Assembly: GCF_963678635.1 (NCBI RefSeq)
Contig: NC_087068.1
Span: 14,015,872-14,079,871 of the forward strand
DNA from: Symsagittifera roscoffensis
Lineage: Eukaryota; Xenacoelomorpha; Acoela; Convolutidae
Direction of reading: 5' to 3'
Length of the DNA: 64,000 nucleotides
Under the pieces are notes generated by a model that worked only from the letters and a program-made list of their open reading frames with translations, did no database searches and was not told where the DNA came from. The position numbers were made by a program, and so were the translations under genes. Positions 1 to 12,880 of this stretch are shown here, one piece after another; position 1 is the first letter of the stretch, and every line of letters starts with the position of its first letter.

Positions 1-3000
1 CCATCACTTCGAAGTTCCGCCTTTCTTTGCTGAAATATGCAATGGTAGGATTGGGGGGACCCTCTTAGAAACTTTACGTGCTCATAACCGAAGGTTATCC
101 ACACTACTATTTTACGTCCATTTTGGCTATTAGGCTTTAAAAAATCGTAGACGCGCCTTTGGCACCAATCAGAAAAGAGTCATTCGAGATTGATCGAATG
201 CTAAATTGAAAATTTTAGTCGAAATTATTCAAAACTGGACAAATACGCTGACTTTGACTCGAAATCTAAATAAGTTTGGCCAAGCTGCCCGCATTTCTAA
301 CAAAATAGCGTCTTATTAATGTTTTGGATACAGCACCTCAACCTATTTTTGCCGAACAAAAGAAGGTCGACAATAAGTCCAAAAAAATTATTCCCTTTCT
401 CGAGATAATCCTCAAGACGATGAGGCTATTATCCGCAAGTGTGCTTTCATTGTAACAGAAATTAAGAAGTTTTTGAGAAGAAACACTTTAAAGTTTTCGT
501 CAAAAGTTATCAAAACTGCAAAAGCATTACAAGCGTCTTGATGAATACTATCGCTCAATTTCAGATATGATTTTTATAATTTTCTATCAAAGCACTCATT
601 TCTATCAATTTTTGTATTTGAAATAAAAGGGTAGGAGTCTCTAAAACAGGCGCGGATGTAGGATTTCATTTTTTTTGGGGGGCAGATATTTCTAAATAGT
701 TTAAGAATTTGGTCAACTTTTCTTTTAGGTTGATCGATTGATTAATGAGCATTACAAAAACACAAATGAAACTATTTTGACAAACTATCTGGGCCGCAAG
801 CAGGGGTGGATCTAGGATTTTCTCGAGGGGCGGACTTTCAATAATTTTTCGAAAGTTTTTGTCGATCTTTATTTTAGGTCGACCAAATATATTATCTGAG
901 CTCTCCTAGACCAGTAAAAGAATTTTAAAAATTTTTGAAAAAAAAACAGGACAAAAATGGTTTGACTGTTTTTCATAAAAATTAGTATATATAGGCGCCA
1001 AAGGCGCGTTTAGAAAAACTTTAGGTCTGCTAGCCAAAAATGTGTTAAAGCCAGCCAGAGGTGTCAAAGTAATACCAAAGGGGTGACCCTTTGGGTAGTC
1101 AGGGGGTCGAATCTCTGAAGGAGGAAAAGCGTCCAAAAAGTTTCAAGCCACTCATCAAAGGGTTTCGTCAAATCTATTACGTTTTCTTTTCACGCGATAC
1201 CCTCTCAAAACTAATTTATTTTGTCGCCAAAGACACCTTCAGAAAAATTAGTCTGCAAGACAATAAAAGATATCGAAAAACTGTAGTTTTTGGGTGTTGA
1301 AAGATTCGAATGCTTTGGGTGGTCAGGGAGTCGACTAAACTCGTCAAAAAAATTATCGTTTTTAGATTTTTTCTTACCACAACGTACTACAGGAGTTTTT
1401 TAGGAGAAAATCAGGGACAATTTAAGAAACGTTGAACAGCTATGTATGCTACTGAAGCTTTGTGTGTCGCCATTAGTGAATCTTTCAAAATTTTGTAATA
1501 AATTCTCCCAGTTTCCATAAGAAAAAACTATATTTAGGTTAAATATATTGTCAATCTCAAAATAATCAACTCGGACTGATATCAAGGAGCAAATCAGCGC
1601 TTTATGAAACCAATGTGATGAAAAATTCGAAATGTGGCAGAGATTTAAAAAAAAACTGGTCATCTACATTCAAATATTCAAACGTAATTAAGTTTTGCAG
1701 TACTGGGTCATTGATGCGTAACATTTTTATGATCACTCATTTGGCGTAAAATAAAAACAACTTCTGTTCATTTCTATATGAACCCAATGATACAGTTATT
1801 CACTTTTCTCAGATTTGCAAAATGTTTCAGAGATACAGATAGCACACTTTTAGAGCATATTTTACGATAGCAGATATTTAGGAATTAAGGTTGAAAAACA
1901 TTTAAAATTTTTTTTAGTCTTTATGATTGTAGGGGGTATGGGTTGTTTAAGAGCAAAAATTAGGGATTTGAATTATGTTAGAAAATCGTTAGAAATTTTT
2001 GAGTATTTTTGTATAGATTTTATAATGAAAATATACAGTAAAAAAATTTTGCGAAATAACATTCATTATGATCAAATATTAAACGCATAAAATCGAAGTT
2101 TACCATCAAAATTTACAATAGATCTGAAATATCATTTTTCTGTAAATAATAGGGTTTATCAATTTTATCACTGCGGGATTCTTTTAATTCGTCGGCTCTT
2201 GTCATTCTCTTACGCTCAATTTATAGAAAAAAAAAACAATTTATATGATGAAACTTAAAATTGAAAACTGGAAAATTAATTTTTGCTTAATTTTCCCAAC
2301 TAGATTTTTGTTTGCGTTTTTGTGCTCACCCAAGCACACATCGGGCATGGATAATTGAGAAACCAGTTTAAAAATAAATAATCGCTTGTTTGAGAAGCAG
2401 AGCTTACAATGGATAATATAATCGCCTCTCAAACCAAAAGGCTTCACCAATATCTGCGCTCGTTGTTTGCGTGGGTGATCAAAAACACAATTACAAAATT
2501 TTTTCAAAATTTGTTCTTCAAATTTTAAAATCACAAGAATTAAATAATTTTTCTTCAGTTTAAAGACGATGATTAAGCTTTAAATTTTTTCAAGACTTAA
2601 TTTTGAAATTTTAACTTTTAAATTTAATCATATAAACTTAAGTTATATGGCAGTTTAGAAAACGATTACTCACTTCAACCAGAGCGTAGAGGGGGTAGTT
2701 GAAGGGAAAGTCAGTGCTCGTACACTGTGGCTCAGAAATGGCAGAACTGCAGTCACCTCTCGGACACACCATGGATCCCCTCTCTCTGCGCGTTTTCAGA
2801 TATTCGCCCAGACAGTCGGTCGGATTAGAAGAACCTTGTCGAGTGTTTTTACGATGTTTTAACATGAGTATTAATTATTTCCTTTTAAAAATAATGTCTC
2901 TCTGCGCCGATCCGGAAAAAAATGCAATTTTCAGACAATTCACTATAATTTCAGAAAAATTCAAAGCTGCTTTAAAAAAAACTCAGACCTGAATTGGGAT

Positions 3001-3341
3001 TGACACAAATCAGATATGAAGTTTCACTACTCAGAAATAAAAACTCAACAATTCGAAAGAAAGAGCTGTGAAAATCACAAGTAATTAGATCATTTTTCTT
3101 CAGTTTAAAGGACGATGATTATGCTTTAAGCTTTTCGGTATTTTGGTTTTTCAGCCACGAGAAAGAACCCCCACCCCGATACGGAGCTGTTGAAGTTTGT
3201 TTTGGGTGTGAATGAGTAAAAATACTCGCCTTGTTTTCCCGAAGGACCGCAGAACGAGTGACCACAGGGTAACATGCGCGGATTCACGAACATTTTCTTG
3301 CATAATCGACACCGGTAGCTTTTGTCATCCCTTGCCGCCAT
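1..3341 (-). CDS. TRIM-like RING/B-box gene, copy 1 (5' part; exons 3230-3341, 2674-2834, <1-30)
   Basis: Likely cytosolic E3 ubiquitin-ligase-type protein; the RING would recruit an E2 enzyme. Exon 1 starts at an ATG (3341) and encodes CRLC, then CGHSFC, the first half of a C3HC4 RING. It ends in phase 1 at a GC donor (CAAG/GCGAGT). Exon 2 starts after CAAG, supplies CLGEYL and CPRGDC, and ends in phase 0 at GTGAGT. Exon 3 is cut by the window edge: bases 1-30 match the start of the complete B-box exon at 13756-13968. The spacing between the third zinc pair's cysteines is unusually long (13 residues, normally 2), so either the splice sites differ from this model or the RING is atypical. The intron between exons 2 and 3 is full of interspersed repeats. 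The family call is solid as RING plus B-box; the rest of the protein lies outside the window. Confidence 0.6.
803..1130 (+). repeat. short interspersed element, near full-length copy
   Basis: Starts CAGGGGTGGATCTAGGATTT and ends near GGGGGTCGAATCTCTG. Internal landmarks are GGCGCCAAAGGCGCG and a GACCCTTTGGGTAGTCAG stretch. The near-identical duplicate is 14738-15068. The terminal GGGTCGAATC resembles a tRNA B box, suggesting but not proving a SINE. Other copies are listed separately. Confidence 0.6.
2338..2455 (-). CDS. possible extra exon of the TRIM-like gene
   Basis: Within the intron after exon 2, an open stretch encodes a cysteine-bearing segment (HCKLC, later DVC). It has a GCGCAG acceptor whose phase (0) matches the end of exon 2, and a GTGAGC donor. 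However, the donor leaves phase 1, which does not fit the B-box exon's phase 0. It could be an alternative exon or chance. The same sequence is present in copy 2 near 16275-16392, which is uninformative because the copies are nearly identical. Confidence 0.2.
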
Positions 3342-3639
3342 CTCGTCACAAAATAAAGTAATTTGTTAACTAGTTTTCGTCAATCAGAAAATGGTTTGAA
3401 TATTTTGAGAACATTAAAGTGTGTTCAAAGTTTAAGCTTTGACACAGTTGATTATGCATTTGATATTAAACTATTTGAGGCGAGCGAAAAAAAATTTGAT
3501 ACTGCACGTAAATTTAATAGTGCATAGATAAATGGCAAAACTAAGAAAAGTATCTGAAAAAAAAACTTTTAAAAAAATACGTTGGACTTATTACAGTCTT
3601 TTGATGAAAAGTTTAACCGATAAAAAGTCCTTTTTTCTG

Positions 3640-6600
3640 TCGCAAATTGCATGAAAACATGTTTTTGCGTTGATGTTCATGCAAAAACCAATCCGATGAA
3701 ACACAAAGTATGTGAATTTTTATTAAAACTTGAAAATACGTTTTCTTAACTGCGACAACACATTAATTTTTCGCGTTGTGATGATATTTTAAGAGAAAGA
3801 AAGCCTTTTGTGGGGATTCGACCCCTTTCAACCCAAATGACCCCCCTGCGGTATTATTTCATCTTATCCATTTTCGTCTGACCTCCCGTAAAAATTGTCT
3901 AAAGCGCATTGGGCTCCATCATATTTTAATTTTGAGGGGAAACGCTAGCAAAAAAAGCAATTTTTTTGGTCAAAACCTTGCAAATGTGCCCTAAAACCTT
4001 TTTTTCTTTTTGTTTCTCAAACATGGGTTGATCATAAAAGGTAATCAAAGTTTTTGCAAACTTTTTGAAAAACCCTCGCCCCAAAAAAATTCTAGATCCG
4101 CGCCTGTCTTGAATGACTTCATCAAGTTTTCAATTCAATTTGTCTAAGAACTATTCAAAAATATTTTTTTTTCTCGACACGCATTTTCGAAAGAACGCAT
4201 CGCATAACCACAAAGTGACCCCACTTCAATTTTATATTTAACTTTGCTGAAATCAATCTATAACTCCCAAACATTTAGATGAGTGAAATTACACAGACAC
4301 TCATCAAAAAGGTTGAGATATACGACTATTCGAAGACGAATAAGTAAGGTCATGAGTGGTTGTAGAATGAAAAGGAGGAATCTCTTTTTTTTGCAGGGGA
4401 AAACCAAAGAAGGGCCAAGAGCAGGACTAGGTACGCGACCATCGCGACTGAAAAAAATGGGTGACGAATTTTGTAACTGAAATTCTGCTCAAAATTCTAC
4501 TCGACTTAATCCGACCGAAAAAAGTTGTCTCGACTTTGCGCGAACCAAAACAAACTGTACGCAAACGCAAATTTGTACGAACCTATAAGATGAATCGGGA
4601 TTGAGTGATAAAAAAAAACTACCGAACGACCAATGAGAGTCACATCGCGACTAAGTGAGACAAAAAAGCGGATTTTTTTGAACAACATAAGAAGATTCTA
4701 CCGATATGATGTTTTCAATCAACTCAAGATTGCTTATGAATAAATTAATTGATGCAACTACAAATTCCTCACTGTACGTGCTTAGAGGTATTGCTACTCC
4801 AACCGAATTTCGTGACATCTAGTCTATTAACCCCATTTTGTTTCCAAGTGTTCTATGTCAAAAGGCAAGTGTTAACATTGTCAAATGTTTTATGTCAAAG
4901 TTAAAGGGGATTAAATGGTCGATCCATCTTGCTAGCCTACTCTGGCTGGTTTTTGATTTTTTTGTTTGCTTTTATAGCACTGATTCAGGCCTGTTGGTCT
5001 TTGATTACAGTAAAAATTTTTCCCGTATAAATAATGTTTAAAGTGTTCGACGGCCCGCCCAAACTACCCCTAATAATTCAATTTCGTTTACTGAAAACTT
5101 TTCTTCTAGCGAGTGTAAGAATCTTGACGCACAAGCTATTGCCAACCAAGCTTCCATGAAACGTTGCTCTAGTGCTGCCCTTAAACCTGATTGTTCAATA
5201 TGATGTTGTCAATCGACTCACAAACCACGCGGGTTTCTAAGTTTTGGTCAAAACGTTTATTTGTGTTATGTCTGAAACTTGTTCACAAGAAAATACTTGG
5301 GTTTCTAAGTTTTGGTCAAAATATTTAATTTGTGTTATGTCTGAAACCAGTTTTAGGATGTTATTGAATGCTACGTTGTGTTCAGCTTTCCAATCAACTG
5401 ATTTATTCTCTGTAACTTTTAGGAGTGGGTGCAGTGCAACGGCGATTTGTGCCAGATGCGGAATGTACCTTGTGAGATGGTGCATTAAGCCCATGAAATT
5501 TTTGGTTGTTTGAATGTTCATGATGGGTTTAGTTTTTCACTAGCCTCTGTTTTCTTAATGAGTGGTTTCGTACCCTCGATAATAATGTTATATCCTAGCC
5601 ATTCAATCTTTTATATGCAAACCTATTTTTGTCAAATGAGATTGCAAAATTTTTCTTGTCCAGTTTCTGTAAAATTGTCTCTAATTTTGTCTTATGTAGC
5701 TCGAGTGACCCTTTAGTTACTATTAATATATCTTTCAAGTAAGCATATATATTTTTGCAGTTTATGAGTGTCAAATTGATTGCTTTTTGGAACTCTGCCG
5801 GCATATCTGTTAGGACGTAGAATCCCGTCTGGAACTGATAAGTCCCAGTGATGTTGCCTCCAATAAAACTGAAATTGAATTAATCTCTAGTCTGTTTATC
5901 CAATGGAATTTGCGAGTGTGCGTATCGTTAGTGAATTGTTGAAAATAACGTTCGATTTTTCGTATCTGATTTTACCTCTTGTGCTATTTTGTCCTGGAGG
6001 AGATCTATGTTCGGCATTTGGTATTGATTTTTGAGGATGAACTTGTCGATCTTTTTGGAATCCAATGCCATTTTTACTGTTTGTTCCTTCATTATGGTTA
6101 CTACGATCGGGCTGATAAATTGTTTGTCCGATCATTTATCCCGTTTGACGGTGTGTTTTTGGTCCATCAATTTGTTTAGCTCTTTTTCATTTCCTTCTTG
6201 TAGGTGGATCTGGAACTTTTTGCCGAATAGGAAGAGCGTCTTTTTCGAATATTGTTTGCAATGTGTGGTTTTTTGATTTTCCTATTGGTATACATAATTG
6301 TTTGAAATTATCTTTATCCCACTGATTCAATTCAGGGTTTGATTCTTCCATTTCTCGTTTACTTAGCTTTCGGGTTTGTTCTTGTTTTTCCTTATTAGTG
6401 TTATGCCAATTTAAGGTAGTAGGTTTCTACCTATTATGTTTGCTTTCTGGTCATCCCCTATCATGAATGGGAATAATAATATCGCCTTTGATGAATGAGA
6501 ACAAAAATGGGAAAAATGGCAATCATAATATCGCCTTTAACAATATCTTCAATGGGAATCATCGTATCGCCTTCCTTTGGGAATAATGCTAAATCGCCGT

Positions 6601-7560
6601 TGAAAAATGCTTAATTTCTTGCCGCGTCTTTTGGGGGGCTTCCCGAGTCTACGATGGCAAATATGAATTCCGTGTTTGTTTTTGTTTTAACAATAGGTCC
6701 GTTTAGATCATATTCAGTCAAGACAACTAAGTTTTTTTTTTACCTCGAACGCCTCAGATATTGCCATTACTGTAAAAATATATTTTTGGAGTTCTTCCCC
6801 AACCATTATTGGATGTAAATTCAACTAAGGCTACTGAATCGTGTTTTGACATCCCGTTGGTGCCTTCCATGTCTTCTTGTCCTTCTTCCATTCTATCTTC
6901 GAGTTAATTAATGTTGGTAGATCGGTTTTCGCAAAATGCCCCAGTTAAGCGCACTTTGAGCAAACTTTATTTTTTGCTGGGCATGATTGTAGGTGATTTG
7001 GGGAGAATTGTCTGCCACACTTATAATATTGATTTTTTTGTTTATTATAAGGTTGTTGATGGCCCCTTTGTATTTTATGTTCTGCCTCGAAATCCGCCAC
7101 TAGCTCTTTGTGTGTTCTGTTTATCGGCGGATTTGATATTTGAATCTTGCTTCCTTGTTGTTGTTACTCCGAATGAATTCGTTTTAATTTTTTGGGGTAT
7201 GTTTAATTCCTTTTTCTCGACGAATTGCATATTCATATGCATCTTGTGGACTTTGTGTTTTTGCCAAAAGCTCTTTCGCTATTTTTTCTTTATTCCTGAG
7301 GGGTGTAAGCATGCCACGATCCGACTCATCTTCTCTATTCCCACAATCAGCGCAAGACGCTAATTCTACGCTGTCCACTTGGAATTGTTCCAAGGTTTTG
7401 ATTTTCTTCTCTGAAGTTATATCTTTTATATGCTATAACTCTTGTTGTGATGAAAATTTCCTCCACTTTTATCATAAGTTCTCTCATTGTTGAAATGTGT
7501 AGGTCGAGATTTGGTCGTTTTTTTTTGTAATAAATTGGGATCAAGTTAAGCGGATTTTAA
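3640..7560 (-). mobile_element. Ty3/gypsy fossil unit G1 (gag, protease, RT, RNase H parts)
   Basis: Broken Ty3/gypsy copy on the minus strand. Reading leftwards, recognisable parts are a gag fragment (about 6910-7540), a protease region with a DSGS-type motif (about 6600-6700), reverse transcriptase (about 5240-6300) including the GTYQFQTGFY and LTDMPAEFQ stretches, and the RNase H start (about 4950-5240). No integrase or LTRs are recognised. It carries many breaks (well over five). The gag resembles that of the younger element at 60-63 kb, so they are probably relatives. Old, but duplicated together with its host segment. Confidence 0.7.
3812..4112 (-). repeat. short interspersed element, reverse copy
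   Basis: Same family in reverse: begins GGGATTCGACCCCTTTCAAC and ends CTAGATCCGCGCCTGTC. Related reverse copies are at 8690-8955, 17748-18043 and 21948-22230, one in each gypsy unit, so the insertion predates amplification of the units. Confidence 0.6.
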
Positions 7561-7599
7561 ATAACTTAATGTAGACTTTTCTTCAGTAAATCACTCTTT

Positions 7600-8530
7600 T
7601 TTGTGTATAACATGGGTACAGTCAAATTGTCAGTTTAAGTAGGTGTGATATTTCGCTTTTCCGCTGAAGACACATTTAATTTAATCACAAACATCATTTA
7701 TTTTTCTAAAATATATATGTTTTGATAATGGGAAGATGAAAAAGATTGAAACTCATTGTTTGTTAGCTTTCAGAAAAAAAAACATATTTAGCGCGCTGAG
7801 GGGAATTAGTGGTGTAATTTTTCATTTTTGGTTGCAAATGTATCACAATTTATTCCAAATTTGGCACTCGTTTACCTTATTTGTTTTTTGTTGACAACTT
7901 TAACTTTTTTCTAGACAAACTTTGGCAATTAAAACCGATATTTCGTAAAAAAAGGTCTCGCAATGCCTTGCACTCTAAGTTTTGGTTTAATTTTTCTTAT
8001 TTTGCCTTAAATGCGGAATTTTTCATCAAAAAACATTCGTACACTTCACAGGCGATATGTCAAAAAAATTCTTGTGCTCGATTATTTATAGTATACAAAT
8101 TAATAAACCTGTCAGAGAAAAATATGATTTATTTACGATATTCAAAAAATGATGTAGAAAATCTTGCGCGCGTTCAGTCAAAATTTTCTCAAAATGCTTT
8201 ACACTTCATTTGTTGTTTGTTGATATTCCTAAATTTCCTAAAATGTTGAAATTTTTGCCAAAAAAATCTTTAGAGAATATAAAACGGAGCTCATAAAATC
8301 AATTTGGGTAAAAACTTGCCAATAAAAACTAAGTTTGAGGAGCGAGTGCTTGCCAGAAAAAAGGTCAAAATGTTCCCAAAAAGTCTTACAACCTCATAAT
8401 TTTTCTTAAAAAGTCTTACAACCCCATATTGACAGAGAAAAAATGATTTAATTCTGATTTTCAGGAAACGATGCAAAATTTTTGAGTGCGCGATGGGTCA
8501 AATTGGTATCAATATGATTTAAACCCTCAC
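7600..8530. repeat. satellite-like flank between G1 and G2
   Basis: AT-rich sequence with repeated phrases such as GAGGAGCGAGTGCTTGCCAG and AAAGTCTTACAACC. It is nearly the same as 20830-21785 and as the first part of 24590-27230. No coding content. Confidence 0.6.
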
Positions 8531-11500
8531 CGGTGGTTTTTGCGTTGATGTTCATGCAAAAACCAATCCGATGAAACACAAAGTAAGTGAATTTTTATTA
8601 ACACTTGAAAATACGTTTTTTTAACTGTGACAGCACATTAAGTTTTAGCCTGTTGTGATACTTTAAGAGAAAGAAAGCCTTTTGTGGGGATTCGACCCCT
8701 TTCAACCCAAATGGCCCCCCTGCGGTACTATTTCACCACATCCATTTTTGTCTGAAGCGCATCAGGCTCCATCATATTCTACTTTTGAGGGGGAACGCTA
8801 GCAAAAAAAAACGAAACCTTGCAAATGTGCGCTCAAACCTTTTTTTTTCTTTTTGTTTCTCAAACATTGGTGGATCATAAAAAGTTATCAAAGTTTTTGC
8901 AAACTTTTTGAAAAACCCCCATCCCAAGAAATTTCTAGATCCTCGCCTGTGTTGAATGAATTCATCTAATTTTCAATTTCAATTTGTCCAAAAACTATTA
9001 AAAAATAGTTTTTTTTTGACAAGCTTTTTCGAACGAACGAATCGCATAACCACAAAAAGACCCTCTTCAATTTAATATATAATTTCGCGGAAATCAAAAA
9101 ATAGCTCACAAAAATTTAGATGAGTCACATTACACAGACATTCACAATGAAGGTTCACCTACACGACTATTCGAAGAAGAATAAGTAAGGTCATAAGTGG
9201 TTGTAGAATGGATAGGAGTAATCTCTTCTTTTTTGTAGGGGAAGACCAAAAAGGGACGAAGTCCGAAACTAGTTACGCGACTATCGCCTGACAAAAATGG
9301 GTAATGAATTTTGCTAATGAAATTCCGCTCAAAATTCTACTCGACTTAATCCGACCGAAAAAAATTGTCTCGATTTTGCGCGAACCAAAACAAATTGTAC
9401 GCAAACGCAATTTTGTATGAACCTATAAGATGAATCGGGATTGAGTGATCAAAAAAAAACTACCGAACGACCACTGAGAGTCACATTGCGACTAAGTGAG
9501 ACGAAAAAGCGGATTTTTTTGAACAACAAAAGAAGATTCCACCGATATGATGTTTTCAATCAACTCAAGATTGCTTATGAATAAATTAATTGCAACTACA
9601 AATTCCTCATTGTTTAGAGGTTTTGCTACTCCAACCAAATTTTGTGGCATCTAGTCTATTAACCCCATTTTGTTTCCAAGTGTTTTTATGTCAAAAGGCA
9701 AGTGTTAACATTGCCAAGTGTTTTATGTCAAAGTTAAAGAGATTAAATGGTCGATCCATCTTGTTAGCCTACTCTGGCTGGTTTTTGATTTTTCGTTTGC
9801 ATTTAAAGCACTGATTAAGGCCTGTTGGTCTGTGAATACAGTAAATTTTTTCCCGTATAAATAAGATTTGAAGTGTTCGATGGCCCGCCCAAACTACCCC
9901 TAATAATTCAATTTCGTTTACTGAAAACTTTTCTACTAGCGAGTGTAAGAGTCTTGACGCACAAGCTATTGCCAACCAAGCTTCCATGAAACGTTGCTCT
10001 AGTGCTGCCCTTAAACCTGATTGTTCAATATGATGTTGTCAATCGACTAACAAACCACGCGGGATTCTAAGTTTTGGTCAAAACGTTTATTTTGTGTTAT
10101 GTCTGAAACTTGCTCACAAGAAAATACTTGGGTTTCTAAGTTTTGGTCAAAATATTTAATTTGTGTTATGTCTGAAACCAGTTTTCGGATGTTATTGAGT
10201 GCTACGTTGTGTTCAGCTTTCCAATCAACTGATTTATTCTCTGTAGCTTTTAGGAGTGGGTGCAGTGCAACGGCGATTGGTGCCAGATGCGGAATGTACC
10301 TTGTGAGATGGTGCATTAAGCCCATGAAATTTTTGGTTGTTTCAATGATCATGATGAGGTTAGTTTTTCACTAGCCTCTGTTTTCTTAATGAGTGGTTTC
10401 GTACCCTCGATAATAATGTTATATCCTAGCCATTCAATCTTTTATATGCAAACCTACTTTTGTCAAATGAGATCTTTCTTGTCCAGTTTCTGTAAAGTTG
10501 TCTCTAATTTTGCCTTGTGTAGCTCGAGTAACCCTTTAGTTACTATTAATATATCTTTCAAGTGAGCATATATATTTTTGCAGTTCATGTGTGTCAAATT
10601 GATTGCTTTTTGGAATTCTGCCGGCATATCTGTTAGGACGTAGAATCCCGTCTGGAACTGATAAGTCCCGGTGATGTTGCCTCCAAAAAAGCTGAAATTG
10701 CATTGATCTCTAGTCTGTTTATCCAATGGAATTTGCGAGTGTGCGTATCATTAGTGAATTGGTGAAAATAACGTTTGATTTTTTGTATCTGATTTTACCT
10801 CTTGTGCTATTTTGTCCTGGAGGAGATCTATCTTTGGCATTTGGTATTGATTTTTGAGGATGAACTTGTTGATCTTTTTGGAATCCAATGCCAATTTTTA
10901 CTGTTTGGTCCTTCATTATGGTTCTTACGATCGGGCTGATAAATTTTTTGTCCGATCATTCATCCCGTTTGACGGTATGTTTTTGGTCCACCAATTTGTT
11001 TAGCTCTTTTTCTTCATTTCTTTCTTGTAGATGGATCGGGAACTTTTTGCCGAATAGGAATTGCGTTTTTTTTCGAATAATGTTTGCAATGTGTGGTTTT
11101 TTGATTTTCCTATTGGTATACATAATTGTTTGAAATTACCTTTAACCCACTGATTCAATTCAGGGTTTGATTCTTCCGTTTCTCGTTTACTTAGCTTTCG
11201 GTTTGGTTCTTGTTTTTCCTGTATTAGTGTTATGCCAATTTAAGGTAGTAGGTTTCTACCTATTATGTTTGCTTTCTGGTCATCCCCTATCTTGAAGGGG
11301 AATAATAATATCGCCTTCCTTTGGGAATAATGCTAAATCGCCGTTGTAAAATGCTTAATTTCTTGCCGCGTCTTCTGGGGGGCTTCCCGAGTCTGCGATG
11401 GCAAATATGGTTTCCGTGTTTGTTTTTGTTTTAACAATAGGTCCGTTTAGATCATATTCAGTCAAGACAAACTAAGCTTTTTTTACCTCGAACGCCTCAG

Positions 11501-12310
11501 ATATTGCCATTACTGAAAAAATATCATTTTGGAGTTCTTCCCCAACCATTATTGGACGTAAATTCAACTAAGGCTACTGATTCGTGTTTTGAAATCCCGT
11601 TGGTGCCTTCCATGTCTTCTTGTTCTTCTTCCTTTCTATCTTCTAGTTAATTAATGTTGGTAGATCGGTTTTCGCAAAATGCCCCAGTTAAGCGCACTTT
11701 GAGCAAACTTTATTTTTTGCTGGGCATGATTGTAGGTGATTTCGGGAGAATTGTCTGCCACACTTATAATATTGATTTTTTTGTTTGTTATAAGGTTGTT
11801 GATGGCCCCTTTGTATTTTATGTTCTGCCTCGAAATCCGCCACTAGCTCTTTGTGTGTTCTGTTTATCGGCGGATTTATCTATTTGAATCTTGCTTCCTT
11901 GTTGTTGTTACTCCGAATGAATTCGTTTTAATTTTTCGGATATGTTTAATTCCTTTTTCTCGACGAATTGCATTTTCATATGCATCTTGTGGACTTTGTG
12001 TTTTTGCCAAAAACTCTTTCGCTATTTTTTCATTATTCCTGAGGGGTGTAAGCATGCCACGATCCCACTCGTCTTCTCTATTCCCACAATCAGCGCAAGA
12101 CGCTAATTCTACGCTGTCCACTTGGAATTGTTCCAAGGTTTTGATTTTCTTCTCTGAAGTTATATCTTTTATATGCTATAACTCTTGTTGTGATGAAAAT
12201 TTCCTCCACTTTTATCATAAGTTCTCTCCTTGTTGAATTGTGTAGGTCGAGATTTGGTCTTTTTTTTGTAATAAATTGGGATCAAGTTAAGTGGATTTTA
12301 AATAACTTAA
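8530..12310 (-). mobile_element. Ty3/gypsy fossil unit G2
   Basis: Second, diverged copy of the same unit immediately right of G1 and in the same orientation. It begins with the same left-end sequence as G1 (near 3650 and 8536). RNase H (around 9770-9990, with the VNEIELLGVVWA motif), RT (10050-11100) and gag (11660-12290) parts are visible. Many breaks. Its right side stops short of the satellite that follows the other copies and runs into AT-rich DNA. Confidence 0.7.
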
Positions 12311-12880
12311 TACTTTGCACTCTAAACTTTGGTTTAATTTTTCTTATAAATATACATAATAATATATACGGATATATATAAATAGTGTTCTACTTTGCTC
12401 GACCGAGTTCAGTTTTTCACCCAATCTCTTGTAATTTTTATCCGAAACTTTTGTACAGACAATTCCTATATTAATTGTTCATTTTTTTAGGAAACATATT
12501 TTCCTTGACAAAATGTAGGCCATCCTCATTAAACTATATGATTCGACTGAAATGAGCAAACCGAAGACGAATATCATCAAATCAGATAGGTAGGAAATGA
12601 GGATCAAAAAAGAGAAACAATTGCATTTTTTAGCTCACGATTAATTAGATAACAAATACAATCCCATTGGAATAGTTCAGTTTGATTTTGTTCATTGCAG
12701 TCAAAATATCAAATTTTTGAGAATTTTTAACACGACTCATTTTTTTCACTTTTTCTACAGTTGAATTGGAAAAAAAATTCAAGGAGCCAAGAAAACAATA
12801 GCATTTTTCTTTAAGCAGTTAAACATACTGATGAAAAGCGCAGGCAAAGTTTTCTATCGTTCTTCCCAGGTCGAGATGCT
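12310..12880. other. AT-rich non-coding stretch
   Basis: Low-complexity TA-rich DNA with no gene-like signal. A short TTTGCTCGACCGAGTTCAG phrase near 12398 also occurs inside the neighbouring minisatellite. Confidence 0.5.

Larger units (their letters stand above)
31..2673 (-). other. intron between exons 2 and B-box exon, copy 1
   Basis: Non-coding AT-rich DNA. It contains a full copy of the short interspersed family at about 803-1130 and the start of another at about 645. No other gene-like signal except the weak exon candidate at 2338-2455. The matching intron of copy 2 is 13969-16610. Confidence 0.55.

Noticed and set aside
6911-7363. 150-residue plus-strand ORF
   Set aside because: It is the antisense of gag in the minus-strand gypsy fossil; the same holds for similar plus-strand frames near 11654 and 19912.
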